Under the pieces are notes generated by a model that worked only from the letters and a program-made list of their open reading frames with translations, searched no databases and was not told the origin of the DNA. This document shows positions 46,009-53,626 of a DNA stretch of 64,000 nt, piece after piece. The DNA comes from an uncultured Pirellulaceae bacterium (GTDB lineage Bacteria; Planctomycetota; Planctomycetia; Pirellulales; Pirellulaceae). The stretch covers positions 62,001 to 126,000 of the forward strand of contig CALKCK010000015.1 of NCBI GenBank assembly GCA_938083195.1, in the 5' to 3' direction. Both the position numbers and the translations under genes were made by a program. Every line of letters starts with the position of its first letter. Positions within the stretch are counted from its first letter, which is position 1.

Positions 46009-46902
46009 CTAATTGTTGATTTCCAACAGCGACTTAGAAACCTTCGACAATTGAGGAGAGTGCAATTTTTTTAATTCTCCTAGAGACGCCGATGGCTCCA
46101 CCACATTTTTGAACTCCGGTGAGTAGGCAGCTTTTTGCTCTTCAATCCACGCGTCAAACTGAGCCCGTGAAACAAAATTCAAATCAGCCTTCATCATGTA
46201 ATGCCCCCAACCGCATAGCTCGGTGCACATGATTTCAATCTCTTTTTCCTCGCGAGCATTGAACCAAACAAACTGAGTCATTCCCGGCACGATATCCTGC
46301 TTTAGCCTTAGTTCAGGAACATAAAAGCTATGAATGACATCGCGACTCTCTAGTTGCAAGACAATTTCCTCACCCGCCGGCAAGACAAGTAGGTTCTCGA
46401 CGAAAATATCATCCTGAGTCTCGACAATCCCATCATCGCCTGCATAGTAAAACTCCCACCCAAACCGCTTGGCTTTGACCATGACCATTGGTGCCTTGAA
46501 CGTTGAGACTCCATCGACCGTCACGGTCGGACGATCCATCTTGTTTTCAGCCCAAGACTTCATTTGAAAAAAAGCAAGAAAGACGAGAATCAGGGCAGGT
46601 ATCACTGTCCATGTTATCTCCAACTTGGTGTTGTGCGTAACGTAGCGTGCCTTTTCATTGGAATTCCCGCGATCGCCAAACCGCCAAAGTGCCCAACCGA
46701 TGGTGAACACAGTCCCTGCAAGAATGAACGCCGCAAGGAGATGAATCCCGTTAAACAGCTGATCAATCGTATCGCCGGCTTGGCTCAATGATTTAGGCAA
46801 CCACGCTGACTCTAAAGGCGTAACCCCATACATCGCCATCAGAACGGAGGCGATTCCCAGAATAGGTACCAATAAAAACAAAACGCTCCAGAAACGGTTC
46901 AT
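46009..46902 (-). CDS. ctaC: Cytochrome c oxidase subunit II
   Basis: 297 residues. N-terminal helix, then a second helix pair (LLAAFILAGTVFTIGWALWRFG and ITWTVIPALILVFLAFFQM) and a periplasmic cupredoxin domain with the binuclear CuA site: His in DVIHSFYVPELRLKQD, Cys-x-x-x-Cys in MCTELCGWGHYMM, with the following His and Met. No fused cytochrome c domain. The ATG overlaps the stop of the upstream dihaem cytochrome by one base (TAATG), so the two are translated together. That cytochrome is the likely electron donor. Confidence 0.95.
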   Translation of the reverse strand: MNRFWSVLFLLVPILGIASVLMAMYGVTPLESAWLPKSLSQAGDTIDQLFNGIHLLAAFILAGTVFTIGWALWRFGDRGNSNEKARYVTHNTKLEITWTVIPALILVFLAFFQMKSWAENKMDRPTVTVDGVSTFKAPMVMVKAKRFGWEFYYAGDDGIVETQDDIFVENLLVLPAGEEIVLQLESRDVIHSFYVPELRLKQDIVPGMTQFVWFNAREEKEIEIMCTELCGWGHYMMKADLNFVSRAQFDAWIEEQKAAYSPEFKNVVEPSASLGELKKLHSPQLSKVSKSLLEINN

Positions 46903-48185
46903 TATCGCATCACCTGCTTTTTATTCACAGGTTTCACTGACCCATTCTTTTTTGAGTCGAGATAAGGCATCGCCCGGACATAAGCCACGACCGCCCAAAT
47001 TTCATCGGATGTCATCGCCGTGGATGCAGGCATAGGAGTTCCTTCAATGCCATTCCGCAATCGCAGATAAAGATCATCCGGGTGATCACCGCCCCGATAA
47101 TAATGACGTGTCAAATTCCTCGGCTTTACCGGACGTGGTGGCAGCGCACCGACCGCCGAAAAATCAGAATAGCTCGCTGGATCCCCCGGATCGACATCCG
47201 CCGACTTTATCCAATCATTCGTCCAGTCATCGAAGTTGTTCAATTGACCATCGCCAATTCCAGTGTCTCCGTGACACTGCATACAATTACCTTTTGCAAA
47301 AAACAGCTCTCGCCCCTGTTGGACAAACTGTGCGTGCTCCTGGTGCTGCATGTCGAACTCAGGAGGTGCTGCCTCAATCTTGGTCACTTTTCGTTCAGGC
47401 CTTAGCCAACGAGCAATGATCCGCTCCTGCAGACCTTCGCCAATCACGGTGTACATCTGGTCTTCGAATTCTTCGATGTCGTCTTCCGACGGCTCTTCAC
47501 CGCTGGGCTTGTCCACCAAACTGAGATCAATCAACGGTTCGCCGTCCAAAGCCGCCAGTTCACCTAACAAGAAACGCTCGAATTGTCCTCGCATTGTCAG
47601 ATACTTGACATACTCGACTAACGACTGAATTTGATCTTCAGGTAATGTCCGAAACGAAGGCATCGCTGATCCAGGAATTCCATTGACTAAAATTTCTGTC
47701 AAATCATGATCGGTAGGAGGTGACCTCAACGGCGTTGATTTAAATTTAAACTTTCCCAAACGGAAATCGCGAGGGTAGGGTTCGAGGGATGCCGCGGTGT
47801 CCCCGGCTCCGTTGCCAGTAATCCCATGACAATGGGCACAGTGCTCCCGATACAAACCTGATGCACGCTCCCGCTTATCCACTCGCGTCGGCCCCGCCGC
47901 CATTCTCAAGTTTTCGATTGAAATGATATCGTGAGCGGGGTCGTCATCACCAAGAAAGAACGGAAACTTCGGATCGTCGGGCGTCCCGAAAAGCGCCGTC
48001 ATGATGGTTCCGATTTCAGTCTTATAAGCCTCAGGAAAATGCTCGTCGTCAGAGAGATGAGTTTTTTCCTGCTTCACCCATTCGACGGAGTTGAACCGAA
48101 AGACCGGTGGTTCAGATCTCTCGCAACCGGCCATTCCCAGCAAGGCGGTACCGATAAATATGAGTTGATAAAACAGTCGAGGCAC
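46902..48185 (-). CDS. Dihaem cytochrome c lipoprotein
   Basis: 427 residues. Lipoprotein signal with lipobox LGMAGC (Cys21), then two separate class I cytochrome c domains: C116-A-H-C-H120 with Met175 (AMPSF) as likely sixth ligand, and C301-M-Q-C-H305 with Met in GTPMPAS. An acidic linker (EEPSEDDIEEFEDQM) joins them. Membrane-tethered on the outer face of the inner membrane, it probably feeds electrons to the oxidase encoded next. Haem attachment needs CcsBA (4054-7947). It overlaps CoxII by one base. Confidence 0.94.
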   Translation of the reverse strand: MPRLFYQLIFIGTALLGMAGCERSEPPVFRFNSVEWVKQEKTHLSDDEHFPEAYKTEIGTIMTALFGTPDDPKFPFFLGDDDPAHDIISIENLRMAAGPTRVDKRERASGLYREHCAHCHGITGNGAGDTAASLEPYPRDFRLGKFKFKSTPLRSPPTDHDLTEILVNGIPGSAMPSFRTLPEDQIQSLVEYVKYLTMRGQFERFLLGELAALDGEPLIDLSLVDKPSGEEPSEDDIEEFEDQMYTVIGEGLQERIIARWLRPERKVTKIEAAPPEFDMQHQEHAQFVQQGRELFFAKGNCMQCHGDTGIGDGQLNNFDDWTNDWIKSADVDPGDPASYSDFSAVGALPPRPVKPRNLTRHYYRGGDHPDDLYLRLRNGIEGTPMPASTAMTSDEIWAVVAYVRAMPYLDSKKNGSVKPVNKKQVMR

Positions 48186-48264
48186 GAGATTTCCAACCCT
48201 TTAAGATTGGCCTGGCAGTTTTGAGCGTAACGTCGTGAAATTGACGGTCGAATAACACTGTATT

Positions 48265-48303
48265 TTGTCTGATTTTGGCAATTTGTCGACCGGACAAATT
48301 GTC
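48265..48303. promoter_or_regulatory. Cluster of TTGTC/GACAA half-sites upstream of the cytochrome-oxidase genes
   Basis: TTGTC at 48265-48269 and 48283-48287, GACAA at 48293-48297 and TTGTC at 48299-48303 form nested inverted repeats (TTGTC-N5-GACAA and GACAA-N1-TTGTC), 80-118 bases upstream of the dihaem cytochrome ATG. A related palindrome lies upstream of the ccsBA lipoprotein at 2849. No regulator is identified. Confidence 0.35.
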
Positions 48304-48383
48304 ACAACACCATTATAAAACCCGTTCTCAGCCCATTTCCTTAACCTAAGCAACCGGATTCGTACAAAACAGCGACAGAACAA

Positions 48384-48551
48384 CTAGTCCCACTCCATTT
48401 TTTTAATTTCACTATCGAGAGTTTCGGCGTTTTTTTGATCAAAAGTCAACGCTGGTGCCACCGTACGCTGATAACAACCAACAAAACTACCCGTTAAAAC
48501 GATCAATACGATCAGAAACCACGAACTGCGGATTACCATCAGAAAATCCAT
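48384..48551 (-). CDS. Small lipoprotein at the head of the oxidase operon
   Basis: 55-residue open frame. A short basic start, a hydrophobic core (SWFLIVLIVLTG) and lipobox SFVGC with Cys26, then 29 residues of mature, acidic/polar sequence ending in KKMEWD. The purine-rich AAGAGGGG lies directly before ATG 48551 and 12 bases before the alternative ATG 48539 (51 residues), so the second start may be used. It lies about 200 bases upstream of the dihaem cytochrome on the same strand. Function unknown; respiratory association by position only. Confidence 0.6.
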   Translation of the reverse strand: MDFLMVIRSSWFLIVLIVLTGSFVGCYQRTVAPALTFDQKNAETLDSEIKKMEWD

Positions 48552-48614
48552 CCCCTCTTAAAATCGGTCGTTTCTACGAATCGGACCGAACAGGGCAGTG
48601 TGCTCGGTTACCAC

Positions 48615-48657
48615 AGCAACAAAAACACCCCCTTGCCGTATCAAGGCAAAAGGGTGT
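48615..48657 (-). terminator. Intrinsic terminator after the cupredoxin-like gene
   Basis: ACACCCCCTTGCC (48625-48637) pairs with GGCAAAAGGGTGT (48645-48657), 13 positions with two imperfect pairs and a 7-base loop. On the minus strand it is followed by GTTTTTGTTG. It lies about 105 bases beyond the stop at 48763 and insulates the oxidase operon from the cupredoxin gene. Confidence 0.75.
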
Positions 48658-48696
48658 GGATCCAACTATTCCTAAATTCAAATTCGACTCGTCAAC

Positions 48697-48728
48697 TGAA
48701 GGACGAATCAATTGAAGGACCAATCAAT
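48697..48728. repeat. 16-base tandem duplication
   Basis: TGAAGGACGAATCAAT (48697-48712) is directly followed by TGAAGGACCAATCAAT (48713-48728), one mismatch, between the cupredoxin gene stop and its terminator. Confidence 0.7.
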
Positions 48729-48762
48729 TGGACAGCCTCACCACGGGTGAACCGTCGCTGAA

Positions 48763-49566
48763 CTATTTAGTCAACGCCGCCCCTGGCAAGGAGAGCGTAC
48801 CAAGGTCAAGGGTTTCGCCAGATTTAATGGTCGCTTCGATTGTACCGCGGCGATCTGGCTCATAACCCTTCACCTCAATCGTTTTCAGGTAACCACCTTT
48901 TTTATGCCAAAACTGAAACTTCCAGTCGCCTGCAGGAATATTCTCAATCTTAAACTTTCCGTCTTTATCAGAAATGGACACGTAAGGATTGTCTCGGATT
49001 AAAATAATCGCATCCATCCACTGATGGATGTCGCATTTTACTTCGCCTGGAATCTTGTCGCTCTCTTCACCCAGAACAATTTCAGACGCCGCATTTTTTA
49101 CAATGTTGACGTTATGCTCATGCTCCATGGTCGCAATACGACAGTTGTGCCCGACATTATCACTATTCTTGAGAATCAAAGTTTGACCCGGCCTCGCAAA
49201 GCTCGCTTTGGGAACAAACCGACACTTGTCGTTGTCCAGCGTCAACTTGACTGCTTTTTGAGCCTCATAAGAGGGGTGATAAGTATCCGGCGTGTCTGCG
49301 CCCCGTCCGGTGTACATCATTACGTAAACGTCCCGGAGTTGGTTTTTGTCATTGACCACAACTCCGTCGTCAAGCGGAACCTTTCCATCCACCAAGCAAA
49401 CCGCTTTGTCTGGATTATCCTTGACAGCCTCAGGCTGATTCTCCGGTACATCCCCCGAAATTACGATCTGACCGGTTAGATTGCCCCAACCATCCTGTGC
49501 CGACGACACAGAACTCATCGAAACGCATAAAACAAACAACAGTGTGCAGAAAAAAACTCGCTTCAT
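48763..49566 (-). CDS. Secreted cupredoxin-like protein with carboxypeptidase-regulatory-like domain
   Basis: 267 residues. Signal peptide (VFFCTLLFVLCVSMSSVSSA). The central domain (about 115-190) has a type 1 copper pattern: His140 in SDNVGHNCRI, then C178-D-I-H181-Q-W-M184, the same Cys/His/Met spacing logic as plastocyanin-like proteins. The C-terminal domain (VSISDKDGKFKIENIPAGDWKFQFWHKKGG) is a carboxypeptidase regulatory-like beta sandwich. Likely a periplasmic copper electron carrier or copper-binding protein. It lies upstream of the oxidase operon but is separated by a terminator, so it is transcribed apart. Confidence 0.87.
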   Translation of the reverse strand: MKRVFFCTLLFVLCVSMSSVSSAQDGWGNLTGQIVISGDVPENQPEAVKDNPDKAVCLVDGKVPLDDGVVVNDKNQLRDVYVMMYTGRGADTPDTYHPSYEAQKAVKLTLDNDKCRFVPKASFARPGQTLILKNSDNVGHNCRIATMEHEHNVNIVKNAASEIVLGEESDKIPGEVKCDIHQWMDAIILIRDNPYVSISDKDGKFKIENIPAGDWKFQFWHKKGGYLKTIEVKGYEPDRRGTIEATIKSGETLDLGTLSLPGAALTK

Positions 49567-49776
49567 TATCTATTCCTGAATGTTAATTAGGACTCTCATT
49601 TACTACTAAGACGCTTAAGGAACCGCGGCTATTGTAACAAAATTGGCCGTTGGTTTCCTGAACTAAGCATGGAACTCCATTGTTGCCCCTGTCATTCATC
49701 TTTCAATCCCTTAAAATCGTTCTTCAGCTAAATGACGCCTGTTTGAAGTCAATCATTTCAAGAAAATCGTAACATC

Positions 49777-51078
49777 ATGAAAGTTCTCGTTGTTGGTAAT
49801 GGAGGGCGTGAACACGCCATTGCATGGAAAATATCGCAAAGCCCTCGAGCAGATCGTGTTTTCGTCGCCCCAGGTAATGCCGGTACTGCAAAAGATGTCG
49901 AAAACATCGAAATTGCGGCCGACAACATCACTGAGCTAATTGCTTTTGCCAAACAAAATGAAATTGGACTCACCGTCGTTGGCCCTGAAATTCCACTCTG
50001 CAATGGAATCGTGGACGCTTTTGAAGACGCTGGGCTGAAAGTCTTTGGCCCCTCGCGGGCCGCTGCCCAACTCGAAGGTAGCAAAGTGTTTTGCAAAAAC
50101 GTTCTCAGAGCCGCGGACGTACCCACCGCCGATTTCCAAGAATTCCATAGCGCTGAACCCGCCGAGCGGTTCATCAACGAAAGATACAGCGAAACACCCG
50201 ATGACTGCCCCGTCGTTATCAAAGCAGATGGATTGGCTGCCGGCAAAGGCGCCATCGTCTGCAGCACTCGCGATGAAGCACTTGAAGCGATCGACATTAT
50301 CGCCCGGCAGAAACAATTTGGCGACGCCGGCGATAAGATGATTATCGAAGACCGGCTTCAAGGGATCGAAGCCAGTATTTTGGCAATCACTGACGGACAG
50401 ACGATCTTGACACTCCCTCCCGCCGAAGACCACAAACGAGCCCACGATGGAGACACAGGCCCCAACACTGGCGGCATGGGAGCCTACTGCCCAACGCCAT
50501 CAATTGACGACAAAACACTTCGCTGGGTTGAATCAAATGTGCTGGTTCAAACCGTTCACGTCATGAAACGAAAACGCAATCCATTCCGCGGCATCTTATA
50601 TGCCGGAATGATGATGACCCCCCAGGGACCTAAAGTTTTAGAATACAACGTTCGATTTGGTGACCCCGAATGCCAACCCTTACTCCTACGTCTTAAAACT
50701 GACTTCTTAGACCTAATCGAAGCAACCGTCGATCGCAGACTTGGGGAAATTGGACCACTGCAATGGGATGAACGCCCTAGTGTCTGTGTCGTAATGGCAT
50801 CCGATGGCTATCCGGGAAAATACGAAACGGGTAAAGTCATCCGCGGACTCGAAGATGCTGCAGCGATCGAAGACGTCAAAGTCTTCCACGCCGGCACGCG
50901 ACTGGACGAAAATCAAAATGTAGTCACCAGTGGCGGTAGAGTCCTCGGCGTCACCGCACTTGGAGATTCCGTAGCCACGGCAAAACTCCAAGCCTACAAA
51001 GCAATTAAGTGTATCCGCTGGGATGGAGCTTGGTGCCGCAAGGATATTTCAGACAAAGCGATCACCCTCAGTCGCTAA
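49777..51078 (+). CDS. purD: Phosphoribosylamine-glycine ligase
   Basis: 433 residues. Second step of purine synthesis: joins glycine to 5-phosphoribosylamine using ATP. N-terminal MKVLVVGNGGREHAIAWK, ATP-grasp domain with PVVIKADGLAAGKGAIVC, the family signature GPNTGGMGAYCPTP, and EYNVRFGDPECQPLL (metal binding). Length normal. The stop is embedded in a 21-base-period duplication (AAGCGATCACCCTCAG at 51056 and 51077), so the last codons may be recently altered. Confidence 0.96.
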   Translation: MKVLVVGNGGREHAIAWKISQSPRADRVFVAPGNAGTAKDVENIEIAADNITELIAFAKQNEIGLTVVGPEIPLCNGIVDAFEDAGLKVFGPSRAAAQLEGSKVFCKNVLRAADVPTADFQEFHSAEPAERFINERYSETPDDCPVVIKADGLAAGKGAIVCSTRDEALEAIDIIARQKQFGDAGDKMIIEDRLQGIEASILAITDGQTILTLPPAEDHKRAHDGDTGPNTGGMGAYCPTPSIDDKTLRWVESNVLVQTVHVMKRKRNPFRGILYAGMMMTPQGPKVLEYNVRFGDPECQPLLLRLKTDFLDLIEATVDRRLGEIGPLQWDERPSVCVVMASDGYPGKYETGKVIRGLEDAAAIEDVKVFHAGTRLDENQNVVTSGGRVLGVTALGDSVATAKLQAYKAIKCIRWDGAWCRKDISDKAITLSR

Positions 51079-51092
51079 GCGATCACCCTCAG
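51056..51092. repeat. Duplication across the purD stop codon
   Basis: A 16-base sequence occurs at 51056-51071 and again at 51077-51092 with a 21-base period. The purD stop (51076-51078) lies at the junction. Confidence 0.8.
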
Positions 51093-51143
51093 CGTTTCGT
51101 GTTCCGGCTAGAAAATCTACCCACCCAACTTAGACGAGCGGGA

Positions 51144-51731
51144 TCAACACAGATCAACACGATTGAGCCACCCACGGGCGAACCGCTCTTGGGTCGAATC
51201 TCGATTCATCACGTCGAGATAATGAGCGGCCTGCATCAAATTCAAAAGCTTTAATAAATAGTCAGGGCGCCCTTTCTCCAATTCGAGAAACGCCCCAATT
51301 GTCGCTAACGTACGATCTCCAAATTTTCCATCGACTTCAATATCTGCATAATCTTTCTCATTCCGATTGAGACGATTTAACCCAACCTGAAGATAGCGTA
51401 CGGATCGCGCGACCCCCTGGTTCACCCCTGTATCAAACACCTTGTTGGCGATGTGCTGATCCGGAATCTCATCCCCGCGAATGGGCAGCCAATACCTAAC
51501 GCGAAACAGCTCCTTTGCCAATAAATTGAGCTCTCCATTTTCGTTGATCACTGACTTAAAATCCCGAGGATTCTCCCGCTTAAGGCGATCCACCAACGCC
51601 CACCCCTCCCAGTCTGGATTAAACTTTCTCGCTACTCCACGATGGGTTTCACCACCGCGGTCGACGGGATCATTGACGTACCCGCCCTCCCGCAACTCGG
51701 TCTCTCCATACGCAATATCAAAATCAGCCAT
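51144..51731 (-). CDS. Endolysin-like muramidase (glycoside hydrolase family 108)
   Basis: 195 residues from ATG 51731; the frame upstream to 51794 adds no family sequence. The N-terminal catalytic part contains REGGYVNDPVDRGGETHRGVA, the GH108 signature with the catalytic Glu in EGGY. The C-terminal half (RSVRYLQVGLNRL ... VDGKFGDRTLATIGAFL) is the associated peptidoglycan-binding type 3 domain. Such enzymes cut the glycan chain of murein and usually come from phage. No signal peptide and no holin or phage genes nearby, so how it would reach the wall is unclear. Followed leftward by intergenic DNA; an NYN gene is upstream. Confidence 0.88.
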   Translation of the reverse strand: MADFDIAYGETELREGGYVNDPVDRGGETHRGVARKFNPDWEGWALVDRLKRENPRDFKSVINENGELNLLAKELFRVRYWLPIRGDEIPDQHIANKVFDTGVNQGVARSVRYLQVGLNRLNRNEKDYADIEVDGKFGDRTLATIGAFLELEKGRPDYLLKLLNLMQAAHYLDVMNRDSTQERFARGWLNRVDLC

Positions 51732-51800
51732 TGCTACTCCCCAATTTGCTACATCGAAAAACCACGCTCCAACTGAACCTCCGTTGCAACACAACTCCCG

Positions 51801-52442
51801 CTACGACTGGTCACCGTCCAGCAAATCATCCGCGTAACCCGGTGGAAAAGGATCATAATTAGACGGCGTTTCTGACTCAGGTCGTCCATCAGAACTTTGA
51901 TTTTCGCCGGACGATTCTTGCGCTAATCCGAATTCCGCCATCCAATCGACGTCATCGAGACCCTCCACTGGCGGCTTGCCCTCTACCTCGACTGGCCTGT
52001 TCGCCCGTTGCTTTGGCGATTCACTGGTAATTTGATCGAACCATTGGTCGCTATCAACCGGAGTTGATTTCCTTCGAATCGCCGCCTTGTGAAGCCGATG
52101 GTCACTTGAAACAACCGTCAATTTTTTAGGCGTGGAATTCTTTTGAATCAACAATTCAATCAGCGTATCCGCATCTTCATGGTCGAGCGCATAAATTATT
52201 GTCAAACCATCCTCAATTCGTATCGCCTGAGACTCTCCGACAGGCAACCGAGTCGCATCAAAGATGATTGCTGTGCGTTGCAGTACCGGCCCAGCCAAGT
52301 TGACCTTCAACTCCCCAGCCAGCCGGCGCCTCGCCCGTTGCAGTGACGCCGGTGTCCGTGACCTGCCTTCCAGCCCACACTGGAAAATCAGATTGTATCC
52401 GTCAATCAAAATCAAATAGTCATTTACCAATCTAAATCTCAA
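51801..52442 (-). CDS. NYN-domain (YacP-like) protein, putative RNase
   Basis: 213 residues. The first about 140 match YacP-like NYN/PIN nucleases: LILIDGYNLIF with the first acidic residue, TAIIFDA with the second, and DHEDADTLIELLI and VVSSDHRLHKAA with the remaining acidic metal ligands. The C-terminal 70 residues are acidic, Pro/Ser-rich and probably disordered. The start is TTG 52442 or TTG 52430; no ATG is available before the first strand. The gene lies 69 bases upstream of the muramidase gene on the same strand. Confidence 0.85.
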   Translation of the reverse strand: MRFRLVNDYLILIDGYNLIFQCGLEGRSRTPASLQRARRRLAGELKVNLAGPVLQRTAIIFDATRLPVGESQAIRIEDGLTIIYALDHEDADTLIELLIQKNSTPKKLTVVSSDHRLHKAAIRRKSTPVDSDQWFDQITSESPKQRANRPVEVEGKPPVEGLDDVDWMAEFGLAQESSGENQSSDGRPESETPSNYDPFPPGYADDLLDGDQS

Positions 52443-52466
52443 CTAACAAATCTAAAGAGAGCGCAT

Positions 52467-52499
52467 AAAAAAAAGCGACCATCCAATGGATGACCGCTT
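52467..52499 (-). terminator. Intrinsic terminator after the PEP-CTERM gene
   Basis: AAGCGACCATCC (52473-52484) pairs with GGATGACCGCTT (52488-52499) with two mismatches and a 3-base loop. On the minus strand it is followed by eight T (complement of 52467-52474). It lies 26 bases after the gene's stop. Confidence 0.85.
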
Positions 52500-52524
52500 C
52501 ATGTGTATTTTTAACGATGGTACC

Positions 52525-53367
52525 TTAGCTTCTTCGGCGACGTGCTAGACCAGCAAAGCCAACCATTCCAAGAACGAAAAGACTGCTCGGCTCTGGAACC
52601 GCACTGAAAGTAACGACATCAGCAAAAGTCGAACCAACAATCAAGTCGTCCACGACAGTTGTTTCGTTGACCGATGAACTTGATTCTCGGAAATAGAAAC
52701 CCTCTACGTCGTTGTCGTCCGAAGTTGTCGTGACAATCGATGTATCCGATTCAAGTGAAGCATCAATCCACAGATTCGCAAGCCCTGAGTCTCGGTCGTA
52801 ACCGATGATTGCCCTGTAAACCGTGTCGTAATCCAAAGTTGAACCCCAACTGGCTTGAGCGGTGCTTGTGTGACTGATCCCGACTAAAAAACCATTGGCA
52901 TCGGCAGTGTTGATGTCCATTCTAGCGGTGAAATCTGAAGTGCCATTTCCAAAGTGAGCGAAGTACTCAAAATCAGTTCCGCCGGGGTTAGATGCCGAAA
53001 CAGAAAAATCAAATCCAGCGAAGACAGTTCCAGTCGTGACCGTGGTGCCGATCAAGCGATTGACGTCTTCGGTTTGGGAATCGGTTAGAGTGATTTTTCC
53101 ACCAGACACTTGGATCTGACCTTCGGTTCCGCTGTGTCTCGTCCAATCCGATGAAACAGTCGTCAAAGAACCGTCCGCGTAATCAAAGCCTTCGGTGAAA
53201 TAAACATCAGCTTGGAGAACGCTCGATAACGCTCCGATAGCGATGACGGCGGAAGCCGCGATGGCAAATAACTTATTATTCATTAATAAATCCAAGTGTG
53301 AGGCATCAAAGTGCTGAAAATCTAAGTTGTTGCTGCGTAGTCTAATCACATCAAATTTAGAATTCAA
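52525..53367 (-). CDS. PEP-CTERM sorted secreted protein
   Basis: Exported protein with a signal peptide (LFAIAASAVIAIGALSSVLQA), a beta-sandwich-like body rich in Asp/Ser/Thr, and the C-terminal sorting signal VPEPSS, helix LFVLGMVGFAGLA and RRRR end. The signal is cleaved by an exosortase, whose gene is not in the window. The body (SDWTRHSGTEGQIQVSGGKITL, GTDFEYFAHFGNG) resembles LamG-like extracellular proteins. Two starts compete. TTG 53367 has a perfect TAGGAGG at 8 bases spacing and gives 280 residues with a long n-region. ATG 53283 has no ribosome-binding site but gives a textbook signal peptide (252 residues). Confidence 0.9.
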   Translation of the reverse strand: MNSKFDVIRLRSNNLDFQHFDASHLDLLMNNKLFAIAASAVIAIGALSSVLQADVYFTEGFDYADGSLTTVSSDWTRHSGTEGQIQVSGGKITLTDSQTEDVNRLIGTTVTTGTVFAGFDFSVSASNPGGTDFEYFAHFGNGTSDFTARMDINTADANGFLVGISHTSTAQASWGSTLDYDTVYRAIIGYDRDSGLANLWIDASLESDTSIVTTTSDDNDVEGFYFRESSSSVNETTVVDDLIVGSTFADVVTFSAVPEPSSLFVLGMVGFAGLARRRRS

Positions 53368-53375
53368 GGACTAAA

Positions 53376-53382
53376 CCTCCTA
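53376..53382 (-). promoter_or_regulatory. Strong Shine-Dalgarno TAGGAGG that decides a start
   Basis: TAGGAGG on the minus strand (53382 to 53376), 8 bases before TTG 53367 of the PEP-CTERM gene, and the best match to the anti-Shine-Dalgarno sequence I see in the window. It argues for the TTG, or for a short leader frame, rather than ATG 53283. Confidence 0.6.
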
Positions 53383-53626
53383 ATCTCTAAAGATTAACAA
53401 TTTGTAACAATCGTTAGGTCTCTACCCAAACGCCCCGCAAGGGTCGACATTCGCCCGTTAACGACTTCCTGTGTTTTGCATCGAATACAAACGGGTAATT
53501 GTCCTTTAATTCGCGGATAGAGCCGATAATCAACATGCCATACAATTCGAAGCCAACCTCGGGCTAAACACGACTCCCGCCTACGTCGCTTTGTTTTGCC
53601 CTAAGAATTCTAACAAGGAATGCAAA

